Of a stretch of 47,985 nt of DNA, positions 33,756 to 42,132 are shown piece after piece. The position numbers and the translations under genes were made by a program. The notes below the pieces were generated by a model. It was not told where the DNA came from, did no database searches, and saw nothing but the letters and a program-made list of their open reading frames with translations. The stretch comes from CAYNEO01 sp964396245 (lineage in GTDB: Bacteria; Zixibacteria; MSB-5A5; GN15; FEB-12), in assembly GCA_964396245.1 (NCBI GenBank), contig CAYNEO010000028.1, positions 1 to 47,985 on the forward strand. The letters run 5' to 3'. Numbering within the stretch: position 1 is the first letter of the stretch; every line of letters starts with the position of its first letter.

Positions 33756-33933
33756 AAAAAAAGCGCGCCCCGAGCCGGGGGGGAGGGGGAACGGCACAGG
33801 GCGCTTATGACGGCATAGTTGCTAGATCACGTGCTCGACTGACCCAGCCGCCATCCTTTATAACGACTTTTTATTTCTTTTTGTTTCCGGACAGTGAAGA
33901 AAACCGAAGTAGGGTTCACCGTCTGAAAATCCC
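33756..33933 (-). ncRNA. candidate structured minus-strand small RNA
   Basis: The 542-base gap between asnS and the next gene has no convincing ORF. On the minus strand it has the parts of a small-RNA gene. TTGATA (33968-33963) and TATCTT (33945-33940) are 17 bases apart. A 9-bp hairpin pairs 33923-33915 with 33898-33890; its only non-Watson-Crick pair is G-U on the minus strand but A-C on the plus strand, which favours minus transcription. An intrinsic terminator pairs 33805-33799 with 33770-33762 (one bulge) plus an inner GCCG/CGGC stem, then seven U residues (33762-33756). I recognise no known RNA family. The rest of the gap (33940-34170) is AT-rich. Confidence 0.35.
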
Positions 33934-34177
33934 GCAGGCAAGATACACAATCTTGAAAGGTATATCAAGCCCAAAATCTATACATTTCTACCTTTATAGA
34001 GAGAAAAAAGTTCACATACAGGAGCAAAAAAGTCTATTTAATGATCTAATTTAAGATAACGGGCAACAAAAACGGCTACGGGGTCAGGTTGACAAGATTT
34101 GTCTAAGAAAAACCTTCGGTCTCCTGCGGCGTTATAGTGGTAAACATTTGCCGCCAAGCGGTCGATATAGGTATAGT

Positions 34178-34978
34178 ATGATACCAATCAGACATATTCG
34201 CAGGGCTTTGCTGGTTTTTTTGAGTCTGTTGTTGCCGGTTATTTATTTCGGCTGCAACGGGGGCATCGTACAGCCTCCCAGCGACCAGGAACACCAGATT
34301 AGAGCTGTCGTGGTAGTGGACCTCAATCTCGACGGAACGAGAATAGCCGCCGTTTTCGGGCGGAATGACTCTCTCGTGACAACCGGGGATATTTTGCTCG
34401 CCGGGCGCTCGCTGATATACGACCATATAGACTTTCCCGTCGACTCGGTCTACTCGTATTCGACCGATTCCATAACGGCATTGCGGGACAGTGTGTACAA
34501 GATGTACCTCACCGATCCGCCGGAGTATTACGATTCGACGAACGTGACGGTCCCGGATACATTTGAGATGAGAATTGCTCTGCCGGTACCGCCGCGGATC
34601 ATTTACGGCAACGGCAACGCGACCCTGAACTGGGACGGGGCCCCGCTGGCGAACGCCTATGTCCTCGCCGCGATCAAGGAAGGCAGAGAGTACACCGGGC
34701 AGGGATACAGTGCGTATGCCACGGAGGGGGCGACCGGAGGTACAATTCCGCCGGAAGCGTTCCTGATCGAGGGGACGCCGAATCCGGACACGGGGCTTTA
34801 TCAGCTCTATGTGTACGCGTTGTCCGGAACGCCTGACAGCGCCATGACCAACTACCTGCTTCCGGTACCGCTGCCGAGTCAGTTGAACGACAATGTCGAT
34901 CAGACGCTCCTCCGGGGACGCGTCGGGTCGGTCGTGATAGCTCGCTACGATACGGTTCGGGTAGCATACTATCCGTAG
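34178..34978 (+). CDS. uncharacterised lipoprotein
   Basis: A 266-aa probable lipoprotein: basic start, hydrophobic core at residues 10-24 and a cysteine at residue 26 (PVIYFGC, an acceptable but atypical lipobox). The mature part is beta-rich, with many Tyr, Asp, Ser and Thr residues and the segment GNATLNWDGAPLANAYVLAAI, which looks like a fibronectin-III-like strand pattern. I do not recognise a named family. The ATG at 34178 was chosen because it directly precedes the signal peptide; the frame is open from 34148. It has its own terminator and is probably monocistronic. Confidence 0.72.
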   Translation: MIPIRHIRRALLVFLSLLLPVIYFGCNGGIVQPPSDQEHQIRAVVVVDLNLDGTRIAAVFGRNDSLVTTGDILLAGRSLIYDHIDFPVDSVYSYSTDSITALRDSVYKMYLTDPPEYYDSTNVTVPDTFEMRIALPVPPRIIYGNGNATLNWDGAPLANAYVLAAIKEGREYTGQGYSAYATEGATGGTIPPEAFLIEGTPNPDTGLYQLYVYALSGTPDSAMTNYLLPVPLPSQLNDNVDQTLLRGRVGSVVIARYDTVRVAYYP

Positions 34979-35005
34979 TCAACAGCAAATTCAATCACGT
35001 ATAGA

Positions 35006-35028
35006 AACGGGCGAAGGCCCGTTTTTTA
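35006..35028 (+). terminator. intrinsic terminator after the lipoprotein gene
   Basis: AACGGGC (35006-35012) pairs with GCCCGTT (35017-35023) around the tetraloop GAAG, followed by a T-run. Confidence 0.88.
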
Positions 35029-35063
35029 TTGCCCGCAAAACGCCGCCGGACTACCTTGGCGCC

Positions 35064-35990
35064 ATGCCCGATTATGACGATCTCATCAAGCAACTCGCGC
35101 GGCTGACCACGGAGCAAGTTAATCCGGATACGGTCGATATCGACCGACTCTCCCCGCTGGACATCGCCGGAAAGATAAATCAGGAGGACAAGAAGGTTGC
35201 CGGGGTGGTGGAAACGGCTCTCCCCTACATCGCGCAGGTTGCCGAGATGTTCGCAGAAACCCTTCGGAACAGCGGTCGGGTATTGTATATCGGCGCAGGG
35301 ACATCGGGACGCCTGGGCGTGCTGGACGCGGCCGAATGTCCACCCACGTTCGGGACCGAACCGGAGCAGATTATCGGGGTGATATCAGGCGGCTACCCGA
35401 CGCTGGTGCTGTCGAAAGAAGGTGTGGAAGATGACCGCCAGGCGGCAGTTGATGACCTGAAAGAGCGCGGCCTGTCATCGAAGGATCTGGTTATCGGGAT
35501 AGCTGCCTCGCGGAGAACGCCTTATACGCAGGCCGGACTTCAGTATGCGATCGAGACCGGCTGCCGCACGGCGTATATCATCTGCAACACGGCGGACGAT
35601 CTCGAGGTGAAACCGGATGTGATAGTCGAACTGCCGGTTGGCCCGGAGGCAATCACCGGTTCAACGAGGATGAAATCCGGCACGGCTCAGAAAATGACGC
35701 TGAATATCATCTCGACAACCGCGATGGTATTGCTCGGCAAGACCTACGGCAACCTGATGATAGATTTGCAGGCCCGTTCGGATAAACTGGCGGCACGGTC
35801 GCGGAAGATGCTGGTTGATTTGCTGGGGATTTCGGTTGCGGAAGCCGGCGCGCTCCTGGAACAATCCGACGGATCGGTCAAAATTGCATTTGTCATGGGG
35901 AGACTGGGCTGCTCTGCGGCGGAGGCCAGGAAGCGGCTCGACAGGGCAGGCGGATTTGTCACCCGTGTGCTCACGGAATCATCAGACTAG
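35064..35990 (+). CDS. murQ: N-acetylmuramic acid 6-phosphate etherase
   Basis: A 308-aa SIS-domain lyase that cleaves the lactyl ether of MurNAc-6-phosphate to give GlcNAc-6-phosphate and lactate in peptidoglycan recycling. Family landmarks are present: TTEQVNPDTVDIDRLSPLDI near the start, GAGTSGRLGVLDAAECPPTFG with the catalytic glutamate, and GPEAITGSTRMKSGTAQKM. Length is normal. No MurNAc transporter or AnmK kinase lies nearby; a PTS route is conceivable because HPr and enzyme I are in the window, but the EII would be elsewhere. The gene starts 41 bases after the upstream terminator stem. Confidence 0.94.
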   Translation: MPDYDDLIKQLARLTTEQVNPDTVDIDRLSPLDIAGKINQEDKKVAGVVETALPYIAQVAEMFAETLRNSGRVLYIGAGTSGRLGVLDAAECPPTFGTEPEQIIGVISGGYPTLVLSKEGVEDDRQAAVDDLKERGLSSKDLVIGIAASRRTPYTQAGLQYAIETGCRTAYIICNTADDLEVKPDVIVELPVGPEAITGSTRMKSGTAQKMTLNIISTTAMVLLGKTYGNLMIDLQARSDKLAARSRKMLVDLLGISVAEAGALLEQSDGSVKIAFVMGRLGCSAAEARKRLDRAGGFVTRVLTESSD

Positions 35991-36196
35991 ACTCCCTCAT
36001 ACGCGTCCCATCAGGTTCAATTTTTGCGCAGTGTACCTACCGGTACGTCCTTCACACGCCACGAATTCCAACATTTCTCGGTTAATTCTGTGAATGCGAG
36101 CCAATTACGGGCCCCGACTCACTCCGGCACGATAGTTGTTCACAATAGCATAGCGTAATCAATCGGGAATACACATAGCGAGGAAAGGATAGCTAT

Positions 36197-37423
36197 ATGC
36201 TGCGTAAACTGGTCCTACCGTTATTTGTTGTCAGTCTGCTGATCTGGGCGGCCGGATGTTCGAACAGTCCATCCGAGCCGGATACTTCGCAGACCACAAA
36301 CCTGGCCGACAAGTTTGGGGGCTACACACCTACCAATGAAGCGCCGGCATTCGGCGATACCGAGCTCCTGGCGGCCGACAATTCCGAAGCCGAATACGAT
36401 GATCCCGTTCTCACGGCGGCAGGTGTCAGCAACCTGCTGGAAGATCCCGAATCGGGACTGTTTCATTTCCGCGCCGTCTGGGGTCAATTGACCTATGATT
36501 CGAGCGTGACAGACCAGACCGACTGGAGCGGTTCACTGACGATCAGCCGGGGGGCGGAAATTATCCGCCGGGTAGTGGCATTCGAGCTCGGGCAGGATTA
36601 TATCCCGACCCGCACGGACCGGAAGGTGATTGAATGGGTTTCGTACACCACGACTCACTATGACGGTATCGTAGTTGATCTGGTCGTTCCGCCGCCGGTA
36701 CCGACCTATGACACGACAGAAACGCAGGTGGTAGACTCAGTCGGAGATACCACTACGGTAATTACAGTTGATACGCTCTGGCCGGACCCGGTGACAGTAG
36801 CCTTCGAGACCGGTCCGTACAGCCGCACGTTCACGCTCGGCGAGCTGGCATCGCTAGACACGGTTGTTTACCTGGATGATGCCGATTCGAATGCCATCGC
36901 GTTCACATCGGTTCAGCAGTTCCATTATCCGTGTGCTCGGGGCATTCTCGCCGGTGAGTGGGGGTACGACAGCACCGGACAGGGCGTTTTCCGGGGTCGC
37001 TGGATGACGCGCAACGGCCGAATCGCCGGTCACCTTCACGGGACATTTGGCAAGAATGACAACGGCGACAAGGTGTTCTTCGGCAAGTGGATTAATCGCT
37101 CGGGTAAGTTTGAGGGACTGCTTCGCGGGACATACAAGGAGCATCCAAATCGTCATGCCAACCGGCAGGCGTTCATCCATGCGGGTGGTTGGTTCAAGGG
37201 CCTGATCTACGACGCCAACGAGACGGAAATCGGCGCGCTCGAGGGTAAATACAACTGGAGCCGGGGCGTTCGGGGATCATTTTTCCAGGGTCGCTGGAAA
37301 CTGTTCTGCGACAGCCAATCCACGGATCAGACGTTCAATTACGACGACAACTTCGATGAAACCGATGACGCGGCCGGGAGCTACGGCTATGGTGGCTGGA
37401 ACAGTCGCTGGGGAGACAACTAA
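36197..37423 (+). CDS. uncharacterised lipoprotein with GxFxGxW-type repeats
   Basis: A 408-aa lipoprotein with signal peptide MLRKLVLPLFVVSLLIWAAGC (cysteine 21; read as two parts). A central region (about 80-230) is Thr/Val/Asp-rich and beta-like. Residues about 250-385 hold four or five short repeats of the type GxFxGxW (GVFRGRW, KVFFGKW, GWFKGLI, SFFQGRW) alternating with GxLxGxY-like units, suggesting a beta-sheet ladder. The C-terminus is acidic and Gly/Trp-rich. I do not recognise a named family. GAGGAAAGGATAGCTAT precedes the ATG, a strong ribosome-binding site. A strong terminator follows. Confidence 0.75.
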   Translation: MLRKLVLPLFVVSLLIWAAGCSNSPSEPDTSQTTNLADKFGGYTPTNEAPAFGDTELLAADNSEAEYDDPVLTAAGVSNLLEDPESGLFHFRAVWGQLTYDSSVTDQTDWSGSLTISRGAEIIRRVVAFELGQDYIPTRTDRKVIEWVSYTTTHYDGIVVDLVVPPPVPTYDTTETQVVDSVGDTTTVITVDTLWPDPVTVAFETGPYSRTFTLGELASLDTVVYLDDADSNAIAFTSVQQFHYPCARGILAGEWGYDSTGQGVFRGRWMTRNGRIAGHLHGTFGKNDNGDKVFFGKWINRSGKFEGLLRGTYKEHPNRHANRQAFIHAGGWFKGLIYDANETEIGALEGKYNWSRGVRGSFFQGRWKLFCDSQSTDQTFNYDDNFDETDDAAGSYGYGGWNSRWGDN

Positions 37424-37488
37424 AGACCCTTATTGGGCTCCATATAGATTTCCGGTCCGGACCGCGACCCGGGCCGGAATGTACAAGG

Positions 37489-37519
37489 CCGGCCGTTCAC
37501 CCAACGGCCGGTTTTTTTT
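37489..37519 (+). terminator. strong intrinsic terminator
   Basis: CCGGCCGTT (37489-37497) pairs with AACGGCCGG (37503-37511) and is followed by eight T residues. It ends the lipoprotein transcript 33 bases before the stop of the converging TPR gene. Confidence 0.9.
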
Positions 37520-37551
37520 GTGCAGTGAAAGTCGGTATGGATTGTCGGGGG

Positions 37552-38418
37552 CTACTTCTTGTCTTCGAGTCCTTGTTCGACCGTAGCGATGATTGAGTCA
37601 ATCGTGGCCGGGTCGCGGTAGGACGGACGTATACTTCGATACAAGGTCAATGCCTCGCGCATCTTCTCAGGCAACTGCTGATTGACGAGAGCGTTGGCCA
37701 GGTTCAATGTTATATTGGGCTGGTCCGGGTATTTGGCAGCAAGCTTTCTCAACAATGCCTCGGCCTCGGTCAACTTGCGGTCGTCAAAAAGGATTTTGGC
37801 CCGGGTAATCTCAAAGCCGTCACTCGGTCCGAAACGCGTGATGGCGCTGTCGAGAATCCGGTATGCCAGATCAATCGAGTCGATATCAGCCGCAGCTCCG
37901 GCAAGCTGGCCGAACCGCTGGGGTTCGTCCAGGCCGATCTCATTATACTGCTTGTACAGGTAATAAAAGGAGTTCGCCCGGTTGCCCATGTTCTGGGCGA
38001 GGTCCGACAATTCGAGGTAATACTGGGATTCAGGGTCACCGGTACGAATGAAGGTGCGGATGGCCCGTTCGGCATACCTCCATTCACCTAATTGCGTGGC
38101 CAGTTCATAAACCTCCATATTGATCTCGCGGTCATCGGGATAGAGGAAATCGGCTTTTTTGAGGTAAATGAGCGCCGAGTCGAGCACATAGTCGCGCTTG
38201 TACGACATACCGGCAAAGTACAGAAGATCCTTGTCTGACGGCTTTTTCCCGAGAGCCTCGAGAAAATAGGTTCGTGCCTTGGTATAGTCTTCGGCAAGAA
38301 AGGCTTTGGTGCCGGCCTTTTTCAGTTCCTCAACAGTCTGCGGCTCGCTCGAGCAACCGGCTATCAGCAAGATGAGAATAACAGCGGCAAAGAATGTTCG
38401 CATTCGGGGGTCTTTCAT
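37552..38418 (-). CDS. TPR-repeat lipoprotein
   Basis: A 288-aa lipoprotein with cysteine 22 in LLIAGC. The mature chain is helical with about six tetratricopeptide-like repeats: AGTKAFLAEDYTKARTYF, FAGMSYKRDYVLDSALIYL and ANALVNQQLPEKMREALTLY are clear units. TPR lipoproteins are usually scaffolds for envelope complexes (such as BamD or PilF types), but this one cannot be assigned. The start at 38418 is used; an ATG five codons later is also possible. It is divergent from the DprA-like gene, with 161 bases between them. Confidence 0.8.
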   Translation of the reverse strand: MKDPRMRTFFAAVILILLIAGCSSEPQTVEELKKAGTKAFLAEDYTKARTYFLEALGKKPSDKDLLYFAGMSYKRDYVLDSALIYLKKADFLYPDDREINMEVYELATQLGEWRYAERAIRTFIRTGDPESQYYLELSDLAQNMGNRANSFYYLYKQYNEIGLDEPQRFGQLAGAAADIDSIDLAYRILDSAITRFGPSDGFEITRAKILFDDRKLTEAEALLRKLAAKYPDQPNITLNLANALVNQQLPEKMREALTLYRSIRPSYRDPATIDSIIATVEQGLEDKK

Positions 38419-38579
38419 AAGTTAAGTCTCTTGATTATAATATATGCATCCGGATACGACAAGTTCCGAAACGTTCTTTGTGCCCCGGGCGGACATCTCC
38501 CCTTTTGAGCATCCCGGGCCGGCGAGCGGCACAGCACGCGGCGCGGTTGACATCGGCCACCCAACCCTTACATTAGGGC

Positions 38580-39485
38580 ATGACTAACATAGACAATTAC
38601 GATGATACAACGCTGATACTGGCACTGGTCAAGTATGCCGATGTCGGTCCGCGGTTGTTCGAGGCGTTATTTGCGCATTTCCGCGATGCTCAGAACATAT
38701 TGCGAGCCGATGCAGAGACGCTTCAGAGGCTCTCGGGCATGACGGCCAAACAGGCGCAGGAAATCGCCGCAACGTCGAAGAAGCTCGACGATGCCCGCGC
38801 ATATCTCGAGGAATTGCGCAGTCGCGACATATCGGTTACGACCCGGCTGGATCAAGCGTACCCGAAACTCCTGCTTGAGCTTAATGATCCGCCGTCGATG
38901 CTTTATGTCCGGGGGAAATTCCCCGACGGGACGCGGAAGTCGATCGGGTTGACAGGGACCTCGAATCCGACGAGTCCCGGAATTGAACTGACCACGAGGC
39001 TGGCGAAGAAGTTTGCGGCACACGACGTTCAGGTGATATCGACGCTTCGCGGGGGAATCGACACCGCGGCCCATCTCGGCTGCAAAGCGGCGGGTGGAAG
39101 CTCTTTCGCAATAATTGACTGCGGCTTCGACGCACTCGTGGAAAATGAGTTTATGCCGGTAGCTATCGATATCGCCCTCACCGGGGGCGTGATCAGCGAG
39201 TATCTCCCGGACGCGGACAAACCGGAAGGAGCGTTCCAGGAGTCAAATCGACTCGTGGTCGGATTCTCGCAGGCGGTGATGGTTACCGAAGTATACCACG
39301 ACTCTTTACAGACACTCGATCTTCTGAATTTCTGCCAGATGATCGGGAAACTGGCATTTGTTATGATCGACCCGGAGAAGGGCGTGTTTGCGGATGAAGA
39401 GAGCTTCGCGAAGGCGCTGGCGTACGGCGCCATACCGATAGAGGGGTACGACAAGATCGACGATGTCGTGCGATCACTCGTGTGA
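38580..39485 (+). CDS. divergent DprA/Smf-family protein without the winged helix
   Basis: A 301-aa relative of DprA. The N-terminal helix-hairpin-helix region (about 12-75) and the Rossmann-like domain (about 85-290) are recognisable: YPKLLLELNDPPSMLYVRGK, GGIDTAAHLGCKAAGG, GGVISEYLPD and QESNRLVVGFSQAVMVTEV. Compared with the canonical copy at 17490, the GSR-type motif is GLTGTSNPTSPG, the GSxxTA segment is gone, PERNR is QESNR, and the protein ends before any winged helix. It may be a nucleotide-binding protein of the wider SLOG/LOG-like superfamily rather than a RecA loader. First gene of a compact five-gene run. Confidence 0.8.
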   Translation: MTNIDNYDDTTLILALVKYADVGPRLFEALFAHFRDAQNILRADAETLQRLSGMTAKQAQEIAATSKKLDDARAYLEELRSRDISVTTRLDQAYPKLLLELNDPPSMLYVRGKFPDGTRKSIGLTGTSNPTSPGIELTTRLAKKFAAHDVQVISTLRGGIDTAAHLGCKAAGGSSFAIIDCGFDALVENEFMPVAIDIALTGGVISEYLPDADKPEGAFQESNRLVVGFSQAVMVTEVYHDSLQTLDLLNFCQMIGKLAFVMIDPEKGVFADEESFAKALAYGAIPIEGYDKIDDVVRSLV

Positions 39486-39496
39486 GCGGTCTGGCC

Positions 39497-40123
39497 ATGG
39501 ACGACGAATATTTCACTATCGCACAGGAAGCATCGGTCGAAACCAGGGTCAAGGGGTCGCGGTTTATCGGCGAGAGTTTCCTGGCGGTGTCGATCGACCG
39601 GGCGCTGGAGAAGCTCGAATCTGTCCGTAAGCGAGAGCACGCCGCCACGCATCATTGTTATGCTTACCTCGTGGGATTGGACACGGAGACGATTTTCAAG
39701 TACTCCGACGACGGTGAACCGAATGGAACGGCCGGCAAGCCTATTTACGATGTCGTCTGCGGGTCGGGCATCACCAACGTACTGGTGGTTGTCACGCGCT
39801 ATTTCGGCGGCACGAAACTTGGCACGGGCGGACTTGTACGGGCATATAGCGATGCCGCGCGACTGGTGCTGGAAAAATCAGGGAAGAAAAGGCATTTTCT
39901 CACCAGAGCATTCCGTGTGGAACTCGAGTTTCCGCTTTATGACCGATGGATGAAGGCAATCAACCGGCTTGACGCGACGGTATTGAACAGCGATTTTAGC
40001 GACATCGTAACGATGACTATCGAAATTCGGCGGTCACGGGCAGCGGAGCTGCGATCGGCCTTTGTCGAGCTGACGGCCGGAAAGGGAAAGATTGACGCAA
40101 CGGAAGAGACGTCGCAAGGTTGA
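39497..40123 (+). CDS. yigZ: YigZ/IMPACT-family protein
   Basis: A 208-aa protein of the UPF0029/IMPACT family. The N-terminal domain has VKGSRFIGES, the conserved ATHHCYAYL and FKYSDDGEPNGTAGKPI, and VVVTRYFGGTKLGTGGLVRAYSDAA, all near-identical to family consensus. A small C-terminal ferredoxin-like domain (DUF1949 type) follows. E. coli YigZ has the same layout; eukaryotic IMPACT inhibits the GCN2 kinase; the bacterial role is unsettled. A GTG at 39482 overlaps the DprA-like stop (GTGA) and could be the start instead of this ATG. Confidence 0.9.
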   Translation: MDDEYFTIAQEASVETRVKGSRFIGESFLAVSIDRALEKLESVRKREHAATHHCYAYLVGLDTETIFKYSDDGEPNGTAGKPIYDVVCGSGITNVLVVVTRYFGGTKLGTGGLVRAYSDAARLVLEKSGKKRHFLTRAFRVELEFPLYDRWMKAINRLDATVLNSDFSDIVTMTIEIRRSRAAELRSAFVELTAGKGKIDATEETSQG

Positions 40124-41018
40124 CTGCCTTGGTCTGGGAATTATCCCGCTGGACTACCTGATACGGGTGCATACGCTTCCGCCGCCGGGCGGGAAGGCGG
40201 ATGCTCACGATCTCTGTATTCAGGGCGGCGGACCGATTCCGAATTGCCTGACCGGATTGAGTCGCCTCGGCATGTCGGCGGCGTTGATTTCGGGGCTGGG
40301 CGACGATATAGTCGGGCGGTTTATCCGGGACGAGATCGCCGACGAGTCTATCGACACGTATTTCATCGTAAAGAAAAACGCCCGATCCGATTCGGCGTAC
40401 GGGTTTGTTGAAACCGGCAGCGGTCGGCGGACAATTGTGTTGAGTCGTGGCATACGTATCGGACCGAGAGATTTGAAAACGTCCGAATATCCCGTGCCGA
40501 GGATTGTTCACCTTGACGGCCGCGACCCGGATGCCTGCATGCGGCTGGCGAGATGGGGCCGGAAAGTCGGGGCAATAATTTCGTTCGATGTCGGTTCTAT
40601 TCGCAACGACGTCTCCCCTATTTTTCCGCTGGTCGATCATCTGGTTGTTTCCGATGCGTATGCGCTCGGATTTACGCGAAAGCGAACAGTCCGCACGGCG
40701 ATAAAGAAGCTGATGGCGCACTGTGCCGGCACGATAGTCGTGACGGAGGGAACGAAAGGAGCAACCGGTTATGAGGACGCGAGGTTTTACCATCACCCGG
40801 CGTTCAAGGTAAAGGTTGCGGACACGACCGGCGCCGGGGATTCATTTCATGCGGGCTATCTTTACGCGCTCTTGAAAGGATATGCCATGCCGGAACGCCT
40901 GCGTTACGGCGCCGCGGTGGCGGCGTTAAAATGCATGAAGCCGGGCGCCCGGGCCGGCAATCCCACACTTCGCCAGCTGAATGCTTTTCTCGCACGGAAT
41001 CCGGAGACCTATGATTAG
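40092..41018 (+). CDS. PfkB-family carbohydrate kinase, second copy
   Basis: A 308-aa ribokinase-type kinase. Near the N-terminus are GLGIIPLDYLIRV and GGGPIPNCLTGLSRLG; the C-terminal signature is DTTGAGDSFHAGYLYALLKG with the catalytic aspartate. It differs clearly from the copy at 20366. The TTG at 40092 lies within the yigZ gene (32-base overlap) and is preceded by AAGGGAAAGA, a good ribosome-binding site. Substrate unknown; a sugar or nucleoside is most likely. It overlaps the next gene by eight bases. Confidence 0.85.
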   Translation: MTQRKRRRKVDCLGLGIIPLDYLIRVHTLPPPGGKADAHDLCIQGGGPIPNCLTGLSRLGMSAALISGLGDDIVGRFIRDEIADESIDTYFIVKKNARSDSAYGFVETGSGRRTIVLSRGIRIGPRDLKTSEYPVPRIVHLDGRDPDACMRLARWGRKVGAIISFDVGSIRNDVSPIFPLVDHLVVSDAYALGFTRKRTVRTAIKKLMAHCAGTIVVTEGTKGATGYEDARFYHHPAFKVKVADTTGAGDSFHAGYLYALLKGYAMPERLRYGAAVAALKCMKPGARAGNPTLRQLNAFLARNPETYD

Positions 41019-41616
41019 CTATCTCATTGAACTCGACAGGGTGTTGTTCATCCTTATCAATCAACTGCTGGCCAACCCGGTAACGGACGTTGTCATGCCG
41101 TTCATCACGTCGGATAATGTCCTGCGGATAGTCTACATTCTGATCCTGGTGAGTATGCTGATATTCGGGGACCGGCGCATACGCTGGCTGGTGTTGTTCT
41201 CCGGTCTGGCGATGCTGCTGACCGACCAGGTGGCGGCGGGTTTTCTGAAGCCATTGATTGCCCGGCCGCGACCGTGCCAGGTATTTACCGACATTCACTT
41301 GCTGGTCAGTTGCGGGGCGGGATTTTCGATGCCGTCGGCGCATGCCGCCAATACGTTCGGTCAGGCGGCGCTGCTTTCGAGGCATATCAAGCACAGCGGC
41401 TTGCTTCTTTATCTTTTTGCAATTCTGGTATCGTTGAGCCGGGTGTTTGTGGGTGTTCACTATCCGGGTGATATCGTAGTGGGGGCGATAATCGGTGTGG
41501 TTATCGGGGTATTTGTTTCCGGGTTGTTCAGGGTGTTTTCGGTTCGAATCCTCAAACGCCGGAAAGTGCCACCGGAACCCGAAAACGAGAAGCCGGTGGG
41601 ACAATCGCAGGAGTGA
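41011..41616 (+). CDS. PAP2-family membrane phosphatase
   Basis: A 201-aa integral membrane phosphatase with the three PAP2 motifs: KPLIARPRP, PSAHAANTFG and SRVFVGVHYPGD. About six hydrophobic segments surround them. The family dephosphorylates undecaprenyl pyrophosphate, phosphatidate, phosphatidylglycerophosphate or lipid A. The active site faces the periplasm in related enzymes. The C-terminal 30 residues are polar. The ATG at 41011 has GGAG four bases upstream and overlaps the kinase stop by eight bases. Which lipid is used cannot be told. Confidence 0.9.
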   Translation: MISYLIELDRVLFILINQLLANPVTDVVMPFITSDNVLRIVYILILVSMLIFGDRRIRWLVLFSGLAMLLTDQVAAGFLKPLIARPRPCQVFTDIHLLVSCGAGFSMPSAHAANTFGQAALLSRHIKHSGLLLYLFAILVSLSRVFVGVHYPGDIVVGAIIGVVIGVFVSGLFRVFSVRILKRRKVPPEPENEKPVGQSQE

Positions 41617-41622
41617 AGAGTC

Positions 41623-42132
41623 ATGCCATACACAATCGAGGTCGTGAAGGGTGATATCACCGGGACAGACACCGAGGTTATTGTCAACGCCGCCAACAAT
41701 GAATTCTGGATGGGTTCAGGGGTTGCCGGCGCGATAAAGCGGGCGGGCGGCGACGTTATCGAGCAGGAAGCGATGAAAAAGGGGCCGGTCATGCCGGGTG
41801 AGGCGATTTATACCGGGGCGGGGAAACTGCCGTTCAAGTATGTCATTCACGCCGCCGTCATGGGACAGGATCTGCGCACGACGGACAAGCTTATACGGCA
41901 GGTGACAATCGCGAGTCTCAATATCGCGGAGAGGTTGAAGGTAAAGTCGATTGCTTTTCCGGCATTCGGAACGGGAGTCGGAGGGTTTCCTGTCTCGGCG
42001 TGCGCCAATATCATGGTCAGCACTGCCAGGGCGTACCGCGAGACGGCGAAGAATCTCGAACGGGTCCAATTTTGCTTATTTGATGATACGGGATACGCGC
42101 TGTTCAAGAAGGCTGCCGGGCAGAGTGATTAA
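41623..42132 (+). CDS. macro-domain protein (ADP-ribose binding or hydrolysing)
   Basis: A 169-aa single macro domain. The ADP-ribose-binding motifs are VKGDITGTDTEVIVNAANN, GSGVAGAIKRAGG, and the phosphate-loop FPAFGTGVGGFP. Related bacterial proteins such as YmdB remove ADP-ribose from proteins or hydrolyse O-acetyl-ADP-ribose. The start is six bases after the PAP2 stop, and the stop overlaps the converging gene by four bases. It closes the run of the DprA-like gene, yigZ, pfkB and PAP2 genes. Confidence 0.92.
   Translation: MPYTIEVVKGDITGTDTEVIVNAANNEFWMGSGVAGAIKRAGGDVIEQEAMKKGPVMPGEAIYTGAGKLPFKYVIHAAVMGQDLRTTDKLIRQVTIASLNIAERLKVKSIAFPAFGTGVGGFPVSACANIMVSTARAYRETAKNLERVQFCLFDDTGYALFKKAAGQSD

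Noticed and set aside
34148..34178. Upstream extension of the lipoprotein at 34178
   Set aside because: Adds ten polar residues before the signal peptide, which would be unusual for an exported protein.
40804..41604. 266-aa minus-strand ORF opposite the PAP2 gene
   Set aside because: The PAP2 frame has all three phosphatase motifs; the antisense frame is rich in Arg, His and Gln with no known domain.
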